The notes beneath the pieces were generated by a model. It was not told where the DNA came from. It ran no database searches and saw only the letters and a program-made list of their open reading frames with translations. This document shows, piece after piece, positions 1 to 8,512 of a DNA stretch of 39,139 nucleotides (position 1 is the stretch's first letter; every line of letters begins with the position of its first letter). The stretch is from Candidatus Woesearchaeota archaeon (lineage in GTDB: Archaea; Nanobdellota; Nanobdellia; Woesearchaeales; UBA583). The stretch is from assembly GCA_027858315.1 (NCBI GenBank), contig JAQICV010000058.1:1-39139 (forward strand), read 5' to 3'. Position numbers and translations under genes: made by a program.

Positions 1-366
1 ATAATTACTTGTTGTATTGATATTAGTAAACGAACTTAAATTGGCATAAGATGAATAAATGCCTTTATTATAATCACTAATCTCACAATTACTAATATTA
101 ATATTGTTACGATAATTATCACTAGCCCCAAATATATAAATTCCATAACTACTTGCTTGATCGGTGCCATCAATTAAATGACCTTGACAATCAATGCTGA
201 CATTATCAGTTTGAATCTCAATACAGGTAGCACTACTGCTTAAATCAGTAGTTAAAAAATAATCACCAGGAGTAGAAATTACTTGACAAGTAGAGACGTC
301 AATAGAATAAGAACTAACTATTAGACTCAAAAAAAATAAAAAAAATATCAATAACTTCTTTAACAT
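1..366 (-). CDS. Secreted right-handed beta-helix (NosD/pectin-lyase-like) protein, C-terminus off the window
   Basis: An open frame reads leftward from an ATG at 366 off the window edge, 122 codons without a stop. Residues 1-20 are a signal peptide: two lysines, then a Leu/Ile/Phe-rich core ending near SSYS. After it come CQVISTPGDYFLTTDL and NVSIDCQGHLIDG, the opening rung seen in archaeal NosD/PbH1 parallel beta-helix surface proteins, then a second rung NINISNCEISDYNKGIY. Two cysteines flank the first rung. The protein is probably exported and displayed on the cell surface; its ligand cannot be guessed. A TATA box at 388-395 lies 22-29 bases upstream, so the mRNA is probably leaderless. 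The length is unknown because the gene is cut by the window. Confidence 0.8.
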   Translation of the reverse strand, partial: MLKKLLIFFLFFLSLIVSSYSIDVSTCQVISTPGDYFLTTDLSSSATCIEIQTDNVSIDCQGHLIDGTDQASSYGIYIFGASDNYRNNINISNCEISDYNKGIYSSYANLSSFTNINTTSNY

Positions 367-387
367 ACTTTTTTAACGTAAAAATAG

Positions 388-395
388 TTTATAAA
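388..395 (-). promoter_or_regulatory. TATA box for the beta-helix gene
   Basis: TTTATAAA lies 22-29 bases upstream of the ATG at 366. This is the spacing expected for a leaderless archaeal transcript. Confidence 0.55.
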
Positions 396-447
396 TATTC
401 TTCATATAGATTAAAGGTTACAAAAATGTGAATTTTTATCTGATTGT

Positions 448-465
448 TCCTACACAAGTGTAGGA
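448..465. promoter_or_regulatory. Perfect palindrome between divergent promoters (possible operator)
   Basis: TCCTACAC, AA, GTGTAGGA: two 8-base arms around a 2-base centre. It sits between the divergent TATA boxes at 388-395 and 473-480, ending 7 bases before the latter. The position and dyad symmetry fit a binding site for a dimeric regulator. No regulator gene is next to it, so this is inference. Confidence 0.4.
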
Positions 466-472
466 CACAACA

Positions 473-480
473 TTTATAAA
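473..480 (+). promoter_or_regulatory. TATA box for the Yip1-like gene
   Basis: TTTATAAA lies 22-29 bases upstream of the ATG at 502, as expected for a leaderless archaeal mRNA. Confidence 0.55.
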
Positions 481-501
481 TAATTTTAGTAGTAAAATCA
501 T

Positions 502-1122
502 ATGGGAATTATTAATTATATTAAAAATACAACGAGATTATTTTTTGGAAAATTTGAGGAAGGATATGAATATCTTAAAGAAAATACTAATTTTTTAGGT
601 GTGTTTTCATTTGGAATGTTTTTATCTGTTTTGACTATGCTTATTAGCGTGCTATATTTAATTAGCACAGATCCAACTTTTGATGCAATTTACAATACTA
701 TTGGAAATTTATTTATATTGATTGTTATAGTTGTCGGATTAATTCAATTTTCATTTATATATTTTGGAGTTTTTGGATTATTACATTTATTCTTGAAAGT
801 ATTTAAAGCTGAAGGAACATATTTAGAAACAATCAAGTATGTTATTGGTGCATCAACATTTACTTTATTAGCATCTTTAGTTTTAACTATAATACCACCA
901 ACATTTATTCAAAAAAGTGTTATAATTGGAGCAATTTTTGGACTTACTTTATTGGCAATTTTAATTTGGGGAATATATGTTAATATTTCTATTCTCTCAA
1001 AAGTACATAATATTACAAAATTAAAAGTTGTTTATGCAGTTTCTTGTGTTTTTGGAGTATTGATGTTATTTGCTTTAAGTTATATTTGGTATTTTGCATC
1101 GACTCTAATAAGGACAGTATAA
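502..1122 (+). CDS. Yip1-like polytopic membrane protein
   Basis: This 206-residue protein has about five hydrophobic segments (roughly residues 33-54, 68-98, 113-131, 139-163, 175-198). The stretch GVFGLLHLFLKVFKAEGTYLETIKYVIGAS, described here by its pattern (membrane helix, short loop with KAEGTYLET, next helix), and the later WGIYVNISILSKVHNIT resemble the prokaryotic Yip1 domain family (PF04893). Function in archaea is not known; the protein sits in the cytoplasmic membrane. The gene starts at an ATG right after a TATA box, diverges from the beta-helix gene, and is followed 50 bases later by kae1. The family call rests on pattern recognition only; a generic membrane protein is the alternative. 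Confidence 0.6.
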   Translation: MGIINYIKNTTRLFFGKFEEGYEYLKENTNFLGVFSFGMFLSVLTMLISVLYLISTDPTFDAIYNTIGNLFILIVIVVGLIQFSFIYFGVFGLLHLFLKVFKAEGTYLETIKYVIGASTFTLLASLVLTIIPPTFIQKSVIIGAIFGLTLLAILIWGIYVNISILSKVHNITKLKVVYAVSCVFGVLMLFALSYIWYFASTLIRTV

Positions 1123-1172
1123 AATAATAATTTAACTAAAGTCTTATAAATTAAAATTCTTTATCTTTTACT

Positions 1173-2150
1173 ATGTTAATTTTAGGAATTGAATCAACAG
1201 CTCATACTTTTGGAATTGGAATTATTGATGCAAAAAAAAAAGAAATTTTATTTAGTGAAAAATCCTTATTTCAAAATAATGTAGGTATGGACCCTAGAAA
1301 ACTTTCAGATTTTCATGTAGCAAATTTTGATTCAGTTTTAATTAAAGCTAAAAAATTATTAAAATCTATTGATAAAACTTTTTCAGATTTAGATTTGATT
1401 TCTTTTTCTCAAGGCCCAGGTATTGGTAATTCGCTGAAAATTGGAGCTCTTGTAGCTAAGACTCTTTCTCTTAAATATGATGTGAAAATTGTAGGTATTA
1501 ATCATATAAGGTCACACCTTGAAGTTGGTTTAATGCTTACAGGTTTTAAAGATCCTTTATTTTTAAATATTACTGGAGTAAATTCACAAGTTATTGCAAA
1601 AGATGATTTAGGTAATTATAAGGTGTATGGTGAAACTGAAGATATAGGTCTTGGTAACTTATTTGATTCTTGCGCTAAAGATTTTAATTTAGGTTTTCCT
1701 GGAGGTCCTAAGATTGAAGAAGTAGCAAAGAAATCGACTAATTATATTGAAATCCCGTACACAATTAAAGGTATGAATGTTAGTTTTGCAGGCATTCATT
1801 CCTTTGTTAAACAAAGACTCTCAAAAGGAGATAAAGTTGAAGATTTGTGTTATTCTCTTCAAGAAACTACTTTTGCAATGCTTATGGAAGTTGCTGAGAG
1901 AGCTATTGCGTATACAAATAAGAAAGAGTTTGTAATTGTTGGTGGAGTTGCTGCAAATAAGAGATTTGTTGAAATGGCAAAAGAAATGTGTAGAATTAGA
2001 GGAGCAAAGTACGATTCAATTCCTTTAAAATATTGTATGGATAATGGAGCAATGATTGCATGGCAAGGTTTTGTTGACAGAAAAAGGGCTAAAAAAACTC
2101 TTAAAGGATTAATGCCTAATCCTTATATTACTGTTGAGAGTGAGTTATAA
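1173..2150 (+). CDS. kae1: KEOPS subunit Kae1, tRNA N6-threonylcarbamoyladenosine transferase
   Basis: Kae1 transfers the threonylcarbamoyl group from threonylcarbamoyl-AMP to A37 of ANN-decoding tRNAs, as the catalytic subunit of the archaeal KEOPS complex. The 325 residues match the standalone Kae1 length. The ASKHA fold starts with LILGIEST; the metal site is His111 and His115 in NHIRSHLEVG; ETEDIGLGNLFD and GFPGGPKIEE follow; FVIVGGVAANKRF and YCMDNGAMIAW form the nucleotide-binding end. There is no fused Bud32 kinase, which in many archaea is attached at the C-terminus, and no bud32 gene is adjacent. One base separates its stop from the next start (2152), so the pair is probably cotranscribed. 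Confidence 0.95.
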   Translation: MLILGIESTAHTFGIGIIDAKKKEILFSEKSLFQNNVGMDPRKLSDFHVANFDSVLIKAKKLLKSIDKTFSDLDLISFSQGPGIGNSLKIGALVAKTLSLKYDVKIVGINHIRSHLEVGLMLTGFKDPLFLNITGVNSQVIAKDDLGNYKVYGETEDIGLGNLFDSCAKDFNLGFPGGPKIEEVAKKSTNYIEIPYTIKGMNVSFAGIHSFVKQRLSKGDKVEDLCYSLQETTFAMLMEVAERAIAYTNKKEFVIVGGVAANKRFVEMAKEMCRIRGAKYDSIPLKYCMDNGAMIAWQGFVDRKRAKKTLKGLMPNPYITVESEL

Positions 2151-2151
2151 A

Positions 2152-2853
2152 ATGAATATATTTGATAAAAGACGAAACTGGAAAATTATAACATTGAAAT
2201 TGAGTATTATTTTAATTATTCTTTTAATGTTAGTTTTTGTAATTAGTTTTGATAAAAAAATTTATAATAAATATGAGTCATTTACTGGCCATTTTAACTT
2301 GGATTATGATTTGTTAATTGAATCTCCGATAATCACTCCAATTAATGGAATTATAACTTTCGGGAATCCTAATGCAACTCTTACTATTATTGGTTTTATA
2401 GATTATGAGTCTCCTTTCTCTAAAAAATTTCATGAGAAAGTATATAGTAAGATTAAAGAAGAATATATTGATACGGGTCTTGTGAATTATGTTGTTATTG
2501 ATAATCCTCTATTAAATATTCATAAAAAATCTTTACTTTATGCACAAGCAGTTCATTGCGCAGATGAACAAGGTATGTCTGAGGAGTACCACAATTTATT
2601 GCTTACTAAAAAAACAGTTACTGAAATTGATGTTGATATGTTTGCTCAAAATTTATCTTTGAATTATACACAATTTAGAGAGTGTATTAATACAAAAAAA
2701 TATGAATTTGACATTTTAGAAGAAATAGGATATGCAGAGAATAATAATATTATTCGAAATCCTACTATAATTATTGATAATGTGAAAATTGAAGGAGTTA
2801 AAACTTTCAAAGAAATTGATAAAATTATTAAAGAAAAATTAAATATTGATTAA
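2152..2853 (+). CDS. Membrane-anchored DsbA-like thioredoxin-fold protein lacking the CxxC motif
   Basis: The protein has 233 residues from ATG 2152; a TTG at 2134 inside kae1 would add six residues but is less likely. A basic N-terminus and a hydrophobic helix (about residues 13-32) anchor an extracytoplasmic domain. GNPNATLTIIGFIDYES, AVHCADEQGMSEEYHNLL and NPTIIIDNVKIEGVKTFKEID follow the order of the DsbA/Thioredoxin_4 family. Where the family has CPxC, this protein has Ser87-Pro-Phe-Ser90, and the cis-proline motif usually read as TPT is NPT. Both serine codons are TCT, one base away from TGT (Cys). It should not catalyse disulfide exchange; a chaperone or binding role is inference. Its end overlaps the convergent DUF192 gene by 4 bases. 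Confidence 0.8.
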   Translation: MNIFDKRRNWKIITLKLSIILIILLMLVFVISFDKKIYNKYESFTGHFNLDYDLLIESPIITPINGIITFGNPNATLTIIGFIDYESPFSKKFHEKVYSKIKEEYIDTGLVNYVVIDNPLLNIHKKSLLYAQAVHCADEQGMSEEYHNLLLTKKTVTEIDVDMFAQNLSLNYTQFRECINTKKYEFDILEEIGYAENNNIIRNPTIIIDNVKIEGVKTFKEIDKIIKEKLNID

Positions 2854-3209
2854 ATTTCTAGTTTTACTTTTTCTCCAATAGTTATATTTTTAAATTTATC
2901 TTTTGTAGATTCAATTACATATTTGCAAGGTTTTTTTGGTACATATGAAGACTTCCAAGGATTTAGGGTTATATTATCTACTACTTCGAATTCTTTGTTA
3001 ATAAAAATTATATCCATTGGATGAAAACAAAAAAACATTGTAACTGCACTCACATATTTTTGATTTTTTCTTGTTGGCATAACTAAACACATTCCTTTTT
3101 CAATTTTTTTTTTATTTGCAAACATCAAACCTTTACCAATATCAAATATTGATGTAGCATACTTCATCTCAGGTAGAATTACTTTTTTTTTATGTGTTAA
3201 TTTTGCCAT
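2850..3209 (-). CDS. DUF192 family protein
   Basis: The 119 residues show the DUF192 (PF02643) signature: IGKGLMFANKK near the start, then AVTMFFCFHPMDIIFINKEFEVVD (hydrophobic strand, then MDIIFI) and a final PCKYVIESTKDKF..ITIGEKVKLEI. Many DUF192 proteins carry a signal peptide; this one has none and appears cytoplasmic. The biochemical role of the family is unsettled. The gene converges on the DsbA-like gene with a 4-base tail overlap and diverges from the M29 aminopeptidase across 115 AT-rich bases. Confidence 0.8.
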   Translation of the reverse strand: MAKLTHKKKVILPEMKYATSIFDIGKGLMFANKKKIEKGMCLVMPTRKNQKYVSAVTMFFCFHPMDIIFINKEFEVVDNITLNPWKSSYVPKKPCKYVIESTKDKFKNITIGEKVKLEI

Positions 3210-3324
3210 TTTAATAGTATATATTATATTTAAAAGAAAGTTTTATATAAATTTTATGTGTTTATATGTTATATTTGCATACAAAATACATAATATTTAA
3301 AAGTATTTCTTTTCAATTTATTTT

Positions 3325-4524
3325 ATGGAATACAAACCAAGTGATGAAATACTCGAGAAGTATGCTAAATTATTAGTTAATTTTGGATTAAATAATGCAA
3401 AAGGTGTAAATAAAGGAGATATAGTTCTAGTTCAAATTAGTGAATGCGCAAGACCTATTCTTAATTTTGTTAATCGAGAAATAATCAAAGCAGGAGCTAA
3501 CCCAATTATTGATTTAAGAGCAGATGGAATTGCTAGAGATATGTTTGAATTTGGTAATGAGGAACAAATTGGATTTTTTCCAGAGAAGTTTATGAAAGGG
3601 AAAATTGATGAAGCAGATCATTTATTACAAATTATTGGAGATCATGACTTAGATGAATTGAAAGGAATTGAACCTAAGAAAATTCTACTGAAGCAAAAAG
3701 CTTACAGTCCGTATATGAAATGGAGGAATGATAAAGAACATGCAGGTAATTTTTCATGGACTCTAGTTGGGTATGGGACTCCAGCAATGGCCAAAGAAGC
3801 AAATCTGAGTTTAGAGGAGTATTGGGATGAGATTATTAAAGCCTGCTACCTAGATAAAGAAGATCCTGTTTCTGAGTGGAAAAAAATTGATGCTGAAATT
3901 AAAAGGGTAAGTAATGAACTAACTGATTTAAAAATACAAAAAGTTCATGTTGAGTCAGAAGATATTGATTTATGGGTACAATTAGGTTCAAATAGAAAAT
4001 GGCTTTGTGGAGTAGGTATTAATATTCCTTCTTATGAGATTTTTATATCTCCTGATTGGAGAGGTACAAATGGAAAAATTAGATTTACTGAACCTCTTTA
4101 TAGTTATGGAAATAAGATTACAGATATAGAATTAGAATTTAAAGATGGACTAATCATTAATTCTAGTGCTAGTGAAGGAGAAGATATTTTAAAAGAGATG
4201 ATTGCAACGAAAGGAGCCAATAAAATAGGTGAGTTTTCATTGACTGATTCAAGAATATCAAGAATTACTAAATTTATGGCAGATACTCTTTATGATGAGA
4301 ACGTTGGAGGAGAGTTTGGAAATACTCATATTGCAATTGGTTCTTCATATAAGGATTCATTTATCGGAGATTTAGATAAAACTGATGAAGAATGGGATGA
4401 ATTAGGATTCAATTGTAGCGTAGTTCATACTGATATTGTATCAACTGCTAATCGAAAAGTTACAGCTTATTTACCTGATGGATCCACTAAAGTAATTTAT
4501 GACAAAGGAGAATTTAAAGTTTAA
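3325..4524 (+). CDS. M29 family metallo-aminopeptidase
   Basis: This 399-residue protein matches the thermophilic aminopeptidase family M29 (AmpS/aminopeptidase T), which removes N-terminal residues from peptides with a dinuclear metal centre. The C-terminal half holds the expected ligands: Glu in PSYEIFISP, Glu in IGEFSLTD, His and Tyr in NTHIAIGSSY, and His/Asp in VVHTDIV. The N-terminal domain has the usual GDIVLVQ stretch. It is cytoplasmic, with no signal peptide. The M16C peptidase gene starts 3 bases after its stop, so the two form a peptide-degradation pair. Confidence 0.9.
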   Translation: MEYKPSDEILEKYAKLLVNFGLNNAKGVNKGDIVLVQISECARPILNFVNREIIKAGANPIIDLRADGIARDMFEFGNEEQIGFFPEKFMKGKIDEADHLLQIIGDHDLDELKGIEPKKILLKQKAYSPYMKWRNDKEHAGNFSWTLVGYGTPAMAKEANLSLEEYWDEIIKACYLDKEDPVSEWKKIDAEIKRVSNELTDLKIQKVHVESEDIDLWVQLGSNRKWLCGVGINIPSYEIFISPDWRGTNGKIRFTEPLYSYGNKITDIELEFKDGLIINSSASEGEDILKEMIATKGANKIGEFSLTDSRISRITKFMADTLYDENVGGEFGNTHIAIGSSYKDSFIGDLDKTDEEWDELGFNCSVVHTDIVSTANRKVTAYLPDGSTKVIYDKGEFKV

Positions 4525-4527
4525 AAA

Positions 4528-7443
4528 ATGGAAAATATAGAATTGAAAATTAATGAAATATATGAAGGTTTCAAATTAGTTGAAATTGAAGAACTTAAAG
4601 AAGTAGAATCTGATGTTTATATTTTTGAACATGAGAAGACTAGAGCAAAATTAATGTTTATGAAAAATGATTCAGTTGATAAAACATTCTCAATTAGTTT
4701 TAAGACTCCACCTTATGATAATACTGGACTTCCACATATTCTAGAACATAGCGTTTTATGTGGTTCAAAGAATTTTCCAATAAAAGACCCTTTTGCACAA
4801 GTAGTAAAGAGTACAATTAATACATTTGTTAATGCATTTACTTTTCCTGATAAGACAATGTATCCTTTTTCTACAACTAATTCAGAAGAATATAAGAAGT
4901 TGATGGAAGTTTATCTTGATGCAGTTTTATATCCTAATATCTATTCTGAGAAAGAAATTTTTCTACAAGAAGGATGGAGATTTGAGTTGAATGATAAAAA
5001 TGATGAATTGAAATACAGTGGAGTTGTTTATGGTGAGATGAAAGGTGCTTTTAGTACACCTAATAGGCTTCTATGTTCTCATTCTCAGAGAGAATTATTT
5101 CCTAATAATTGTTATGGAGTTGAAAGTGGTGGAGATCCTCAAGATATTGTTAATTTGAGTTATGAAGATTTCTTAGAATTTCATAGAAAATATTATCATC
5201 CAACAAATTCTTATATATTCTTACATGGTGATTTAGAAATTATAGAAGAATTAAAATTAATTAATGATAAATATTTATCTAACTTTGATTTTGATGAAGA
5301 ATTTGTACATAAAATAAAGACTGAAAAACCTTTTGATAATCCTATTGAAAAGGTTATTGAATATCCTTGTTCAAGTAAAGATGGTATTGAAGAAAAATAT
5401 TTATTTGGATGGAATTTTGTGATAGGAGATGCAACTGATTATGAACTAATGCTAGGCTTTGATATATTAGGATCAATTCTTATGGGATTTGAATCATCAC
5501 CTTTGAAAAAAGCTTTATTTAAGGCTGAACTTAGTGAAGATGTTCATGGTGGATTTAGTGAAGAATTGATTTTACAACCTATATTTGATTTAGTTTTAGA
5601 AAATACTAAACTTGAGAATTTGGATAAATTTAAGACTGTTGTTTATGATACTCTAATTGATTTAATAAAAAATGGAATTAATGAAGAGTTAATTCAAGGT
5701 GCGATTAATCAGAGAGAATTCATGCTAAAAGAAGGAAGATTCTACGATGAGAATATGCCTAATGGAATTCTAACAAATATTAAAATTTTGGACTCATGGT
5801 TATACGAAGGGAATCCTTTAGGACATATTAAGTATAATGGATTACTAACTAATATCAAATCAAAAGTTAAAAAAGAATATTTTGAAGAGTTAATAGAAAA
5901 ATACTTGATTAATAATAATCATAATGCTCTTTTAATATTAAAACCTAATCTTGAATTAGATTTTGAGAGTGATGTTAAAGATAAGTTGAAAAAATATAAA
6001 GAGAATTTATCTGAAAATGAAATTGAAGAAATTATTACTCAAACAAAAAGAGTTAATGAATATCAAAATGACGGAGACTCAGTTGAAGGTATGAAAACTA
6101 TTAAAGTTCTAGATAAGGAGAAAATAGATAAAGAACCTAAATTCATTAATACTAATATAAATCAACAGGATAATTTTGAAATAATAGAATATAAAACTAA
6201 TACAAATAATATTGATTATATTAATTTCTATTTTGATGCAACAAAGATTCCTCAAGATAAGATTCAATATTTATCTTTACTTACTGCAATTTTAGAAGAG
6301 AGTGGAACTAAGAATTATTCTCTTGATGATTTTGCTAATTTAATTAATATATATACTGGAGACCTAAGTATCCATTTAGAAGGAATTCAAGATTTAAAGA
6401 AGAATTTGAAACCAAAACTAGTTGTATCAACTAAGATACTCTCTCAAAACTATGATAAATTAGCTGAATTACTAAATGAGACATTTAACAATATAATTAT
6501 AGAAGAAGGTAAAGTTAGTGAATTATTGAAAAAGGTAAAATCAAGATATGAAAATTCAATAGTAAATTCAGGACATTCATATGCAGCAACTAGGATTAAT
6601 TCTTATTATAGTAATTCGGGTAAATACAATGAATTAACAAAAGGAATTGATTTTTATAATTTTATTAAGAATTTAGATAAAAACTTCTCTACTAAGAAGG
6701 ATGAAATTATGAAAACTTTATATGAAGTTTATAATTTGATTTTCAATAAAGATAAATTAATACTAAATATTACCTCAACAAATTTTAATTTCAAGGAATT
6801 AGATAAATTAGATTTGAAATCTGAAACAACTAAAAATTATGAATATAAGTTTGAACTTAAAAAATTAAATGAAGGATTCTTAACTAACTCTAATGTTAAT
6901 TATGTTGGAATTGGATACGATATCAATTTACTTGATTACAAATATAGTGGAACTCACATAGTATTAAAGAACCTATTATCGTATGATTATTTATGGGAGA
7001 ACTTAAGAGTTAAGGGTGGAGCATATGGAGCTATGGCAAATATAACCAGAAATGGTAGCTTTGATTTAATTTCATATAGAGATCCAAATTTAAAAAAGAC
7101 TTATGAAAATTATAATAAATTAGTAGAATATTTAAATAAGTTAGACTTGAGTGAAGAAGAAATTAGGAAAAATATTATAGGTACAATTAGTAGCTTAGAT
7201 AAACCTGTTTTACTTGAAGCTGAGTCTCAAAGATTAACTATGAATTATATTAGAGGGGTTGATTATGAGTATTTGAAGAATGAAAGAAGTGAAATTTTAA
7301 ATACTAAACTTGAGGATTTGAAAGAATTAAAATCTATGGTTAATGATGTTCTTAAACAAGAATATAAATGCAGTATTGGAAATTCAAATTTAATTAAAAA
7401 AGATGAATCTGAATTTGAAAATATTGTAGATATTTTTAATTGA
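4528..7443 (+). CDS. M16C zinc metallopeptidase (presequence protease/falcilysin-like)
   Basis: The 971-residue protein has the size of the one-chain M16C peptidases that degrade unstructured peptides inside a closed chamber. The inverted zinc motif HxxEH is His70-Ile-Leu-Glu73-His74 (PHILEHSVLCGS), and the distal ligand is Glu170 in YGEMKGAFS. Four M16 repeats follow, with a charged linker near residues 490-560 and the late LWENLRVKGGAYGAMA segment typical of the inactive half. There is no signal peptide, so a cytosolic role is likely: long peptides are cut here and finished by the M29 enzyme encoded just upstream. Confidence 0.9.
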   Translation: MENIELKINEIYEGFKLVEIEELKEVESDVYIFEHEKTRAKLMFMKNDSVDKTFSISFKTPPYDNTGLPHILEHSVLCGSKNFPIKDPFAQVVKSTINTFVNAFTFPDKTMYPFSTTNSEEYKKLMEVYLDAVLYPNIYSEKEIFLQEGWRFELNDKNDELKYSGVVYGEMKGAFSTPNRLLCSHSQRELFPNNCYGVESGGDPQDIVNLSYEDFLEFHRKYYHPTNSYIFLHGDLEIIEELKLINDKYLSNFDFDEEFVHKIKTEKPFDNPIEKVIEYPCSSKDGIEEKYLFGWNFVIGDATDYELMLGFDILGSILMGFESSPLKKALFKAELSEDVHGGFSEELILQPIFDLVLENTKLENLDKFKTVVYDTLIDLIKNGINEELIQGAINQREFMLKEGRFYDENMPNGILTNIKILDSWLYEGNPLGHIKYNGLLTNIKSKVKKEYFEELIEKYLINNNHNALLILKPNLELDFESDVKDKLKKYKENLSENEIEEIITQTKRVNEYQNDGDSVEGMKTIKVLDKEKIDKEPKFINTNINQQDNFEIIEYKTNTNNIDYINFYFDATKIPQDKIQYLSLLTAILEESGTKNYSLDDFANLINIYTGDLSIHLEGIQDLKKNLKPKLVVSTKILSQNYDKLAELLNETFNNIIIEEGKVSELLKKVKSRYENSIVNSGHSYAATRINSYYSNSGKYNELTKGIDFYNFIKNLDKNFSTKKDEIMKTLYEVYNLIFNKDKLILNITSTNFNFKELDKLDLKSETTKNYEYKFELKKLNEGFLTNSNVNYVGIGYDINLLDYKYSGTHIVLKNLLSYDYLWENLRVKGGAYGAMANITRNGSFDLISYRDPNLKKTYENYNKLVEYLNKLDLSEEEIRKNIIGTISSLDKPVLLEAESQRLTMNYIRGVDYEYLKNERSEILNTKLEDLKELKSMVNDVLKQEYKCSIGNSNLIKKDESEFENIVDIFN

Positions 7444-7507
7444 TTATATCTTTAACTCCTCTTTAAAAATGACAAATTCTTTTTAATAAATAAATTAATA
7501 AATTTCT

Positions 7508-8344
7508 ATGACTTATATGAGAGAAGTAAATAAAAATTTAGATAAGCTTCAAACAAGAGGTAAAACTTTGTTTTTAGCACAAGACCAAGGTCTTGAACAT
7601 GGTCCAAAAGATTTACCTGGAAAGACTATTGATCCTGATTATATTTTTAATATTGCTGAGAAGGGAGAGTTTGATGGATTTATCTGTCAAAAAGGTTTAG
7701 CAGAGAAGTATTCAAGTTCTTATAAGGTTAATCTTGTGATTAAAGTTAATGGTAAATTGAATCCTTCTTCACCACTTGGACTTGGAGGAGATCCTTATTC
7801 CCCTATTACTTGTAGCGTGAAAAAAGCTGTTGAGCTTGGAGCTAAAGCTATTGGTTTTACTAATTTTCCAGGTTCTGAGTTTCAAAATAAAATTCTCGAA
7901 GATTTTAAACGAGTTCAAGAAGAGGCTCATGATTTCGGATTACCTGTTACTTCATGGATGTATCCTAGAGGTAAAAAAATAGATAAACTAAAAGGAGGAG
8001 ACTTAAATGGAGATGTTCTAGAATATGCTGCAAGAGAAGGTCTAGAGTTAGGAGCAGATATGCTTAAGATGAAGTATAATGGCAATCCTGAAGATATGAA
8101 AAGACAAATTAGAGCTGGTGGAAAGGCAAGAATGCTTATGGCAGGTGGAGCTAAAACAAATACTTCTAAAGAGTTCTTAGCTCAAATTAAAGAAGTTAAT
8201 GAATGTGGAATTCATGGGTTTGCAATTGGTAGAAATATCTGGCAACATGAGAAACCTGTTGAAATGTCAAGAGCTATTAGAGATGTTCAAATTAGAAATA
8301 AGTCTGTTTATGATGCCCTTAAAAGGCTTGAAAATATTCAATAA
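7508..8344 (+). CDS. Archaeal class I fructose-1,6-bisphosphate aldolase
   Basis: The 278-residue protein is a DhnA/archaeal-type class I aldolase, a TIM barrel forming a Schiff base. It interconverts fructose-1,6-bisphosphate with glyceraldehyde-3-phosphate and dihydroxyacetone phosphate. LFLAQDQGLEHGP opens the barrel; the Schiff-base lysine lies in ADMLKMKYNGN (Lys187 or Lys189); MLMAGGAKTNT and GIHGFAIGRNIWQ form the phosphate-binding end. Together with the PGK-PfkB fusion at 27970-30096 it points to lower glycolysis or gluconeogenesis. The gene stands alone with 64 bases before it and stem-loops after it. Confidence 0.92.
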   Translation: MTYMREVNKNLDKLQTRGKTLFLAQDQGLEHGPKDLPGKTIDPDYIFNIAEKGEFDGFICQKGLAEKYSSSYKVNLVIKVNGKLNPSSPLGLGGDPYSPITCSVKKAVELGAKAIGFTNFPGSEFQNKILEDFKRVQEEAHDFGLPVTSWMYPRGKKIDKLKGGDLNGDVLEYAAREGLELGADMLKMKYNGNPEDMKRQIRAGGKARMLMAGGAKTNTSKEFLAQIKEVNECGIHGFAIGRNIWQHEKPVEMSRAIRDVQIRNKSVYDALKRLENIQ

Positions 8345-8423
8345 ATATAATTCTTTATTCTATTTATATTCATAGTAAAATTCTAAGTTCAAGAAATAAT
8401 AATCAAAAAATAAATACCATTAA

Positions 8424-8512
8424 TTTTAGTACTAATTTACTCTAGGAAACTAGACTAAAAATTAATTTTTTAGAATCCAAATTGGATTCTAATCACGGAA
8501 GAAGGGGATTAG
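8424..8512. other. Stem-loop cluster between convergent genes
   Basis: Three stem-loops fill the gap between the aldolase and the surface-protein gene. First, TCTAG-GAAA-CTAGA (8441-8454), enclosed by TTTTAGT (8424-8430) and ACTAAAA (8454-8460). Second, TTAGAATCC with GGATTCTAA around a short loop (8470-8492). Third, CTAATC (8489-8494) with GATTAG (8507-8512), whose right arm includes the stop codon of the minus-strand gene. They may be transcript 3' ends. They are not bacterial terminators, because no clean T-run follows each stem. Confidence 0.5.
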
